NCBI RefSeq assembly: GCF_014042015.1
Contig: NZ_CP059493.1
Span: 806,001-870,000 of the forward strand
Reading direction: 5' to 3'
From: Actinotalea sp. JY-7876
GTDB lineage: Bacteria; Actinomycetota; Actinomycetes; Actinomycetales; Cellulomonadaceae
Length of the DNA stretch: 64,000 nucleotides
Position numbers and translations under genes: made by a program
Notes under the pieces: generated by a model
Databases searched by the model: none
The model's input: the letters and a program-made list of their open reading frames with translations, nothing else
Told to the model about the DNA's origin: nothing
Shown: positions 43,251 through 51,200 of the stretch, piece by piece
How the letters are laid out: each line of letters starts with the position of its first letter
Numbering within the stretch: the stretch's first letter is position 1

Positions 43251-44777
43251 GTGACACTGGCAGCGGAGCCCGGGTTCGACCGGCCCAGCGAGCACGACCG
43301 GCGCGGGGTCGCTGCCGAGGCCCGGCGGTCGTGGGCCTCCGCGCAGCCGTTCGAGCACCGACGGACGCCGTTCAACGACGACGCCGCGCTGGCCCACCTC
43401 TGGTCCGCACGCTCGGTCGTGTACCGCTGGCGCGTGGTCGCCCTCGACACCGCCGTCGCCGTCGCGGTCGTCGCCGCAGCCGTGGTCCCGCGCTACGGCA
43501 CCGCTCTCGACGGCGCCGTCCTCCTGGTCGCCGGGGTGACCGGCTTCCTCGGCCTGGTGGCGGCCGCCCGCGGCTACCACCGGGAGGTCCTCGGGGACGG
43601 GCCGGCGGAGTACCAGGCCCTGCTCCGGGCCGGCGGCCTCGCCATGGCGCTGCTCATGGCGCTCGGCTTCATCACGGGCCTCGACATCCCGCCGGCGCTG
43701 GTGCTCGGCGGCGTCCCGGCCCTGGTCGTGGTCCTCATCGCGGCGCGCTACGTCAACCGGCGGGCGCTGCACCGTGAGCGCGCCCGGGGCGCGGCGATGC
43801 GGCGCACGGTCGTGGTCGGTGACCCCGCCGACGTGGCGCGCGTCGTGGTGCACCTGCAGGGCGCCCCGCACCACGGTTACCAGGTGACCGGCGTGTGCGT
43901 GCCGAGCCTCGGCACCGTGCCGGGCATCGGCCTGGTGCCCGTGGTCGGTGCCGTGGCCGACGTCCCGCAGGTGGTGGTCGACCGGGCGATCGACGTCGTC
44001 GTCGTCGCGGGGCGCTACCTCGGTGGCGAGGCCCTGCGGCGGCTGTCGTGGGCGCTCGACCGGGCCGGCGCGCAGCTGATCGTCGCCCCGGACCTGGTGG
44101 AGGTCACCACGCCGCGGCTCACGGTGCGACCCACGGCGGGGCTCTCGCTGCTGGAGGTCGAGATCGGGGCGCCCCGGCAGCGCCTCGTCGCCAAGGCTCT
44201 CCTGGACCGCGTCGTGGGCATGGCGCTGGCGCTCGCGGCCCTGCCCGTCGTCCTCGTGGCGGCGGTCCTGGTGCGGGCGACCTCGCCCGGCCCGGCGTTC
44301 TACCGGCAGAGCCGCATCGGCGTGGACGGCTCCACGTTCACCATGTGGAAGCTGCGCACCATGTTCGTCGACGCCGACGCGCGGCGTGCCGCCCTGCTCG
44401 CGAGCAACGAGGGCAGCGGCGTGCTGTTCAAGATGCGCGAGGACCCGCGGGTCACGCGGGTCGGACGGCTCCTGCGGCGGTACTCGCTCGACGAGCTGCC
44501 CCAGCTGCTCAACGTGGTCAAGGGCGACATGTCCCTCGTCGGACCCCGGCCGCCCCTCGCGTCGGAGGTCGCGGGCTACGAGGACTCGGTCCACCGCCGG
44601 CTCCGGGTCAAGCCCGGGCTGACCGGCCTGTGGCAGGTCTCCGGGCGGTCGGACCTCAGCTGGGAGGAGGCCGTGCGCCTGGACCTGCGCTACGTCGACA
44701 ACTGGTCCCTCGCGATGGACCTGACGATCTTGTGGAAGACCGCGCGGGCGGTGCTGGGAGGCCATGGTGCGTACTGA
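43251..44777 (+). CDS. polyprenyl-phosphate sugar-1-phosphate transferase (WcaJ/CpsE-like)
   Basis: A 508-residue membrane enzyme starting at GTG 43251. Four N-terminal membrane helices (about residues 60-170), a Rossmann-like middle domain (RRTVVVGDPADVARVV), a fifth helix near residue 325, then the catalytic bacterial sugar transferase domain: SPGPAFYRQSRIGVDGSTFTMWKLRTM, RRYSLDELPQLLNVVKGDMSLVGPRPP and RVKPGLTGLWQVSGRSD. It primes exopolysaccharide repeat synthesis by moving a sugar phosphate from UDP-sugar to undecaprenyl/decaprenyl phosphate. It is the first gene of the surface-glycan locus and overlaps the next gene by 14 nt. Confidence 0.93.
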   Translation: MTLAAEPGFDRPSEHDRRGVAAEARRSWASAQPFEHRRTPFNDDAALAHLWSARSVVYRWRVVALDTAVAVAVVAAAVVPRYGTALDGAVLLVAGVTGFLGLVAAARGYHREVLGDGPAEYQALLRAGGLAMALLMALGFITGLDIPPALVLGGVPALVVVLIAARYVNRRALHRERARGAAMRRTVVVGDPADVARVVVHLQGAPHHGYQVTGVCVPSLGTVPGIGLVPVVGAVADVPQVVVDRAIDVVVVAGRYLGGEALRRLSWALDRAGAQLIVAPDLVEVTTPRLTVRPTAGLSLLEVEIGAPRQRLVAKALLDRVVGMALALAALPVVLVAAVLVRATSPGPAFYRQSRIGVDGSTFTMWKLRTMFVDADARRAALLASNEGSGVLFKMREDPRVTRVGRLLRRYSLDELPQLLNVVKGDMSLVGPRPPLASEVAGYEDSVHRRLRVKPGLTGLWQVSGRSDLSWEEAVRLDLRYVDNWSLAMDLTILWKTARAVLGGHGAY

Positions 44778-45249
44778 CGGGAACCCGGCCGACGGCGCGA
44801 GGGTCGTCGGCTATGCGCCCGGGGCGTGGGACCTCTTCCACGTCGGTCACCTCAACGTGCTGCGGCACGCGCGGGCGCAGTGCGACTACCTGGTCGCCGG
44901 GGTCGTCTCCGACGAGATGCTCGAGCTGGCCAAGGGTCGCGCGCCCATCATCCCCACCCACGAGCGCGCGGAGATCGTGCGACACCTCGACGTCGTCGAC
45001 GAGGTGTTCGTCGAGACGCAGCCGGACAAGCTCGAGACGTGGCGCCGGCGCCCGTTCGACGTCTTCTTCAAGGGCGACGACTGGCGGGGCACGCCGCAGG
45101 GGGCCGAGCTCGAGCGTCGCTTCGCGGAGGTCGGGGTGCAGGTCGTGTACTTCCCGTACACCGTCCACACCTCGAGCACGCTGCTGCGTCGGGCGCTGTC
45201 GGTGCTGACCCAGGTGCCGGTGGACGCGGGTCAGGCACGTCATGGCTGA
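44764..45249 (+). CDS. TagD-like cytidylyltransferase
   Basis: A 161-residue nucleotidyltransferase: GYAPGAWDLFHVGHLNVLRHARAQCDYLVAGVVSDE (the GxFDxFHxGH site), FFKGDDWRGTP and the terminal HTSSTLLRRAL (ISTTxIR-like). It resembles glycerol-3-phosphate cytidylyltransferases, which make CDP-glycerol; ethanolamine phosphate or another alditol phosphate are alternatives. It overlaps the sugar transferase gene by 14 nt. Together with the CDP-alcohol transferase two genes downstream it forms a supply-and-use pair for a phospho-alcohol substituent. Confidence 0.86.
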   Translation: MVRTDGNPADGARVVGYAPGAWDLFHVGHLNVLRHARAQCDYLVAGVVSDEMLELAKGRAPIIPTHERAEIVRHLDVVDEVFVETQPDKLETWRRRPFDVFFKGDDWRGTPQGAELERRFAEVGVQVVYFPYTVHTSSTLLRRALSVLTQVPVDAGQARHG

Positions 45250-45455
45250 CGCGCCGCCGGCCCGCGCGACCCAGGTGACGACCGCCCGAGCCGTACTGAC
45301 GGGCGCCGGCGCCTGGCTGATGTGAGCCGGCGGCCTCGTGGCAGCCGGGTGAAGTGCCCGTCGAGGGGCGTGCCGGGGGGACGGGTCTCAGTAGTCTGGG
45401 CGCCGCTCCAGGAGGCGCGGCGTCCCGGCGGCGCGACCAGATGTGAGGTGGGGCT

Positions 45456-46604
45456 GTGAGGATCGCACTCGTCGGGACCCGTGGGGTCCCCGCGCGCTAC
45501 GGCGGGTTCGAGACGTGCGTCGAGGAGGTCGGTCGCCGCCTCGTGGACCGTGGGCACTCGGTCACGGTCTACTGCCGTGGCGGCGACGAGGACGCCCGTC
45601 CCACCCACCTCGGCATGCGCCTCGTGCACCTGCCGGCCGTCCGCAGCCGCTCGCTGGAGACGCTCAGCCACACCGGCCTCTCGGTCGGGCACCTCGCGGG
45701 GCACCGCACGGACGCCGCCGTGGTCTTCAACGCGGCGAACGCGCCGTGGCTGCCGATCGTGCGCGCGGCGCGGATCCCGGTCGCCACGCACGTCGACGGG
45801 CTCGAGTGGCGGCGTGCCAAGTGGGGTCGCACCGGCCGCGAGTACTACCGGCGCGCCGAGGCGCTCGCGGTGCGCTGGTCGGACGCGCTCATCGCCGACG
45901 CCCAGGGCATCGCCGACTACTACCGCGAGCGGTTCGGCGTGCCGACCGAGCTGATCGCGTACGGCGCGCCGCTGGTGGCGCAGGCGTCGGACCGCCTCGG
46001 GGCGGCGGGGCTGGAGCCCGACCGCTACCACCTCGTCGTCGCACGCTTCGAGCCGGAGAACCACGTCGACGTCATCGTCGACGGCTACCGGCGCAGCGGC
46101 GCGCGGCTGCCGCTGGTCGTCGTCGGCTCGGCGCCGTACTCGGACGAGTACACGGCGCGGGTCCACTCCCTCGCCGACGCGCGCGTGCGCTTCCTCGGCG
46201 GCGTCTGGGACCAGCACCTCCTGGACCAGCTGTACGCGAACGCCCGCACGTACCTGCACGGGCACTCGGTCGGGGGCACCAACCCCTCGCTCCTGCGTGC
46301 GCTCGGTGCCGGCACCGCGACGACCGCGTTCGACGTGTCGTTCAACCGCGAGGTGCTCGGGACGAGCGGGCGCTGGTTCACCACGGCGGACGACGTCGCG
46401 CGCGAGGTCGACCTGGCCGAGCGCGACGTGGCCGGCGTGCGGCGCCGCGCCGCCGCGGCCCTCGCCGAGGCGGAGCGCTACGACTGGGACGACGTCGCCT
46501 CGCGCTACGAGGACCTGTGCGTGCGCCTGGCTGCCGGGGCGAGGGCTCGCGGCAGGTCGGGGCAGAGCAGGGCGGCATCCGGCCGGAAGGCGGCACGACG
46601 ATGA
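45456..46604 (+). CDS. glycosyltransferase (DUF1972 plus GT4)
   Basis: A 382-residue GT-B enzyme starting at GTG 45456 behind GAGGTGGGG. The N-terminus is the DUF1972 signature VGTRGVPARYGGFETCVEEVGRRL, the C-terminal half a GT4 domain (GTNPSLLRALGAGTATTAFDVSFNREVLG). Relatives are rhamnosyl- or galactosyltransferases of capsule and exopolysaccharide clusters. It is soluble or membrane-associated on the cytoplasmic side. Its stop overlaps the ATG of the next gene (ATGA). Confidence 0.9.
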   Translation: MRIALVGTRGVPARYGGFETCVEEVGRRLVDRGHSVTVYCRGGDEDARPTHLGMRLVHLPAVRSRSLETLSHTGLSVGHLAGHRTDAAVVFNAANAPWLPIVRAARIPVATHVDGLEWRRAKWGRTGREYYRRAEALAVRWSDALIADAQGIADYYRERFGVPTELIAYGAPLVAQASDRLGAAGLEPDRYHLVVARFEPENHVDVIVDGYRRSGARLPLVVVGSAPYSDEYTARVHSLADARVRFLGGVWDQHLLDQLYANARTYLHGHSVGGTNPSLLRALGAGTATTAFDVSFNREVLGTSGRWFTTADDVAREVDLAERDVAGVRRRAAAALAEAERYDWDDVASRYEDLCVRLAAGARARGRSGQSRAASGRKAARR

Positions 46605-47404
46605 CGGTGGGGGCGACGGTCGTGGCAGAGACGTACCGAGACGTGGTGGGACGCCTGGCGTCCGCCCAGAAGGCCGCCGCACCGGGGGCGCCGGCGTACT
46701 CCGTCCTCGTGAACCGGCCCGTGGGCCGGCTCCTCGCCGCCTGGGCCTTCCGGCGCGGCCTCACACCGGACGCCGTGACGGGGATCAGCGCGGCGTTCAC
46801 CTTCACGGGCATCGCGCTCGTGGCCCTCGTCGGGCCGGGGCTCTGGACCGCCGTGCTCGTCCCGCTGGCGCTCGTGGTGGGCTACGCCTTCGACTCCGCC
46901 GACGGGCAGGTGGCCCGCCTGCGCGGCGGCGGCACCGTGGCGGGGGAGTGGCTCGACCACGTGGTGGACGCCATCAAGATCTCGACCCTGCACCTCGCGG
47001 TCCTCGTGATGGCCTACCGGTTCCTGGACCTGCCCTCGGACGCCTGGCTGCTCGTGCCCGTCGCGTTCACGGCGGTCGCCAGCGTGTCGTTCTTCGCGAT
47101 GATCCTCAACGACCAGCTCAAGCTCAACCACGCGCTCGCGCGCACGGGCGCACGTGTCGCCGGCGCTGCGCCCCGACCGGTCCCGCTGCTCCGGCGGCTG
47201 CTCGTGCTGCCGACCGACTACGGCGTGCTGTGCCTGGCCTTCGTGCTGCTCGCCGCCCCGACGGCCTTCTACGCGGCGTACACCGTCCTGCTCGCCGGGT
47301 GCGCCGGGCACCTCGCGCTCGCGCTCGTGAAGTGGCGGGGCGACATGGTGCGCCTGGCCGCCGAGGGCGCGCCGGCGACACGCGGGGCGGTGACCGGTGG
47401 CTGA
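46601..47404 (+). CDS. CDP-alcohol phosphatidyltransferase family protein
   Basis: A 267-residue membrane protein with about six helices and the CDP-alcohol phosphotransferase motif DSADGQVARLRGGGTVAGEWLDHVVD (DG-x2-AR-x8-G-x3-D-x3-D). It moves a phospho-alcohol from a CDP-linked donor or a phosphatidyl group onto an alcohol. Location inside a glycan cluster and near a TagD-like gene suggests modification of a glycan or its lipid carrier rather than bulk phospholipid synthesis. ATGA overlap with the upstream gene; it overlaps the next by 8 nt. Confidence 0.88.
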   Translation: MTVGATVVAETYRDVVGRLASAQKAAAPGAPAYSVLVNRPVGRLLAAWAFRRGLTPDAVTGISAAFTFTGIALVALVGPGLWTAVLVPLALVVGYAFDSADGQVARLRGGGTVAGEWLDHVVDAIKISTLHLAVLVMAYRFLDLPSDAWLLVPVAFTAVASVSFFAMILNDQLKLNHALARTGARVAGAAPRPVPLLRRLLVLPTDYGVLCLAFVLLAAPTAFYAAYTVLLAGCAGHLALALVKWRGDMVRLAAEGAPATRGAVTGG

Positions 47405-48014
47405 CGGCCGCAGGGCGGTCGCCGTGCTCCTGGCGGCCGCGCTCCTCGCGGGGTGCACGGCGGGGGGCGACGGCGAGACGCCGAGCCCGACCCGGTCCGC
47501 CCCGACCGACGCGTCCACGTCGAGCGCCGCCCCGAGCGCGTCCCCGTCGCCGAGCGCGACCGGTGCACCCCAGGGCGGTGCGCCGGGCGCGGCCGAGCCC
47601 GAGGGGGTGCTGCCCACGGCCGAGCCGGTCGCGCTCTCGGAGACCGCCGACTTCGGCACGGGCGTCACGTCCGAGCTCGCGGGCGTCGAGGCGATCCGCG
47701 CGGAGCCGCAGGGCCCGGGGGAGATCGCCGGGCCCGCGCTGGCCTTCGACATCTCCCTCACCAACACGTCCGCCGCCGCGGTGGACCTGGGCGCCGTGAC
47801 GGTCAACCTGACGGACGACGCCGGCGTCCCCGGGCTGCCGATGACCGGCCCGCCCGCGACGCCGTTCTCAGGCTCGCTGGCGCCGGGCGCGTCCGTCACG
47901 GGCACCTACGTCTTCGCGGTGGACGAGGGCTCGCGCTCGGTCGTCGCCCTCGAGGTGAGCTACTCGACGCAGGCACCCGTGGTCGTGTTCCGAGGCGACC
48001 CCGCCGACGTCTGA
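47397..48014 (+). CDS. putative lipoprotein
   Basis: A 205-residue protein from GTG 47397, overlapping the CDP-alcohol transferase gene. The signal peptide ends in LLAGC (Cys20), followed by a Ser/Pro/Thr-rich linker to about residue 65 and a beta-sandwich of about 130 residues (ALAFDISLTNTSAAAVDLGAVTVNL, TPFSGSLAPGASVTGTYVFAVDEG), similar in style to DUF4352-type immunoglobulin-like domains. The Ser/Thr linker could be O-mannosylated. It is an envelope component of the glycan locus; specific role unknown. Confidence 0.75.
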   Translation: MADGRRAVAVLLAAALLAGCTAGGDGETPSPTRSAPTDASTSSAAPSASPSPSATGAPQGGAPGAAEPEGVLPTAEPVALSETADFGTGVTSELAGVEAIRAEPQGPGEIAGPALAFDISLTNTSAAAVDLGAVTVNLTDDAGVPGLPMTGPPATPFSGSLAPGASVTGTYVFAVDEGSRSVVALEVSYSTQAPVVVFRGDPADV

Positions 48015-48026
48015 CGGCTGACCGCA

Positions 48027-48128
48027 CCGAGCGCCGGGAGCGTGGGGCCGGCCGCGTACCTGTCGTCGTCGACCGCCGGCGTGCCCCTGACGGTGACGGT
48101 GGACGACCTGACGGTCACCGCGCCGTAG
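48027..48128 (+). pseudogene. relic of the C-terminus of an adhesin module
   Basis: Translation ending at TAG 48126 reads SVGPAAYLSSSTAG then VPLTVTVDDLTVTAP. This closely matches the last 30 or so residues of both terminal modules of the giant protein just downstream (GVGAMAYLATSTTNAPVTFTVDDL; GVGLVSYVSASSTTFPLTVTFDDL). There is no start or upstream continuation, so it is a fragment of a lost or recombined copy. Confidence 0.72.
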
Positions 48129-48265
48129 CCCGTGCCCTGCGCGCCGCTCCCGTGCCCTGCGAGGGTCGTCCGTTTTCACCCGTTTGGACCGGGTTGACGG
48201 CGTGTTGTCCGCGTAGGGTGAGACCCCTCGCCCCACGGCGCGGATCTCTCGAAACGAGGCTGCCC

Positions 48266-51200
48266 ATGCTCCCGCTGACGCACGTCCTGCGCCGCGCCGT
48301 CGCCGCGGCCGCCGGGACGGTCCTCGTCCTGACGGGCCTCGTCGTGCCGGCCGGCACCGCCGCGGCTGACACCACCCCGTCCGTCCCCGGCGTGCCCGCC
48401 ACCGTGTCCGCCGACGCCCTGCCGACGGTCCAGGTCGACGGCGTCGTGTGGGACCAGGTCGTCGTCGGGGACACCGTCTACGTCGCGGGCAGCTTCGCGA
48501 CGGCGCGGCCGTCCGGTGCCGCGCCCGGCACCTCGACGGTGGCACGGCGGAACCTGCTCGCGTTCGACATCCGCACGGGACAGCTCATCTCGTCGTGGGC
48601 GCCGACGACCAACGCGCAGGTACGGGCGATCGAGGCGTCGCCGGACGGCAGCCGGCTCTACATCGGCGGTGAGTTCACGCAGGTCAACGGCGCGTCCGTG
48701 TGGCGGATCGCCGCGCTCAACCGCGCGACGGGCGCGCTCATCCCGTCCTTCGTGCCCAAGCCCGACGCCACGGTGCGCGCGATCGCGGTGACCGCGGACG
48801 CCGTCTACTTCGGCGGGCTCTTCAACGCGGTGGGCACGCAGACCCGGACGCGCCTCGCGGCCGCCTCGCCGTCCGGCGAGCTGCTCCCGTGGGCCCCGGC
48901 GGCGGCCGGCGCGAGCGGGGTCAACGCCCTCCTGGTCTCGCCGGACGGGAGCGAGGTCGTCGTCGGCGGGTCGTTCACCTCCCTCAACGGCTCGTCCGAC
49001 CCGGGCTTCGGCCTGGGGTCGGTCGACCCCGTGACGGGCGCCCTGCTCCCGTTCGCTGCCAACACGCGGTGGATCCGCAACGGCGGACGCGACGGTGCCA
49101 TCACGCACCTGTCGGGCGACGGGGACTTCGTCTACGGCAGCGGCTACACGTTCGGCCGCCAGTCCGGGACGCTGGAGGGCACCTTCGCGGCGCACTGGGG
49201 CGGCGGGGAGATCGAGTGGATCGAGGACTGCCACGGGGACACCTACTCGGCGTTCCCGGTGGGCGAGGTCATCTACCAGGCGAGCCACAAGCACTACTGC
49301 GGCAACCAGGACGCGTTCCACCAGACCGAGCCCTGGCAGATGCGCCTCGGCACGGCCGTCACCAGGGCGGTCGGCGGCACGATCACGCGGGAGCCGTACG
49401 ACTACACGAACTTCGAGGGCAACCCGCGCCCCTCCCAGCTGCACTGGTACCCCGACATGGACACGGGCACGTACACCGGGCAGAACCAGGGCCCGTGGTC
49501 CGTCGTGGGCACCTCGCAGTACGTCGTCATGGGCGGCGAGTTCCAGAACGTGAGCGGCCGCCCCCAGCAGGGCCTCGTGCGGTTCGCGGTGCCCGGCGTG
49601 GCGCCCGAGGACATGGGCCCGTCGCTGAGCGGCGGCAAGTTCGACCTGTCGGCGACGTCGCCGGGTGACCGGGCGGTGCGACTCCGCTGGACCGCGAACA
49701 TGGACCCGGACAACGAGGACCTCACCTACAGCCTGATCCGCAACAGCAACACCGCGGCCCCGATCTACCAGGTCGTCCAGCGGTCGCGGTTCTACGACCG
49801 CCCGACCATGGGCTACGTCGACAAGGGCCTGACGCCCGGCGCGACCTACCGCTACCGGCTGCGCGCCACCGACCCGGCCGGGAACCTGGCCTGGTCCGAC
49901 ACGGTCACCGTGACGGTCTCCGGCACGGCGACCGCGGGTAGCGACTACGCCGAGACGGTGCTCGCCGACGAGCCGGTGGCGCACTGGCGGCTCGGCGAGG
50001 CGAGCGGGCCGTGGCTCCGCGACGCGACCGGGTGGGACGACCTGCGGGCACGCGCCGGAGCCACGCCCGGCGCCCCCGGTGCCCTCGCGGGCGAGACCGA
50101 CACGGCGCTCGCACTGGACGGCTCGGCGCAGGCCCACGCGAGCACGACGCCGAACATCGAGAGCCCGACGACGTTCTCGGTCGAGGCGTGGATCCGCACC
50201 ACGACCACGCAGGGCGGCCGGATCGTGGGCTTCAGCAGCGCCGAGACCGGCACCTCGAGCTACGCCGACCGTCAGGTCTACATGGACAACCAGGGACGGC
50301 TGCGTTTCGGCATCCGCCCCTACTCGGGCTCGCGCGTGGTCGCGTCGAGCACCCAGAGCTACAACGACGGGCAGTGGCACCACGTCGTCGGCACGGCCGA
50401 CGCGGGCGGGACGCACCTGTACGTCGACGGCGTCCGTGTCGCGTCGGCGGCCCCGGCCCAGGGCCGGATGTACGGCGGGTACTGGCGGGTGGGCGGCGAC
50501 TCGCTCCAGGGCTGGACCAACCGCCCGACGAACGACAACTTCACGGGTGACGTCGACGAGGTCGCGGTGTACGACCGCGCCCTGACGCACGCCCAGGTGG
50601 CGACGCACCTCGTCGCGGCCGGCCGCACGTCGCCGCTGCCGGCGCCCCCGGCCGACGAGTACGGTGCCGCGGTCGCGGCGGCCGAGCCGGAGCTGTACTG
50701 GCGCCTGGACGAGACGTCCGGCACCGCTGCGGGCGACTCGGGCGCCTACGCCACGCCCGGCACGTTCCGCGGTGCGGTCGCGCTCGGCGCCCCCGGTGCG
50801 CTCGCGGACGGCACCGGGACCGGCGTGCGGCTCGACGGCTCGTCGGCCCGCGTCGTGAGCGACCGCTCGTTCGCGTCGCCGCGCGTGTACTCGACCGAGC
50901 TGTGGTTCAGCACGACCACCACGGCGGGCGGGAAGCTCATCGGCCTCGGCAACAACCAGACGGGCCTGGCGACCAGCTACGACCGGCAGGTCGTCATGGG
51001 CACCGACGGGCGCCTGAGCTTCGGGGTCTTCGTCGCGAACGCGTTCACGAACGTCACGACGCCCGCGGCGTACAACGACGGTGCATGGCACCACGTGGTC
51101 GCCACGCAGTCGGCGCAGGGCATGCGGCTGTACGTGGACGGCGAGCTGGTGGGCGAGAACCCGCAGAGCGCCGCCAGGTCGCTCACCGGCTGGTGGAAGG

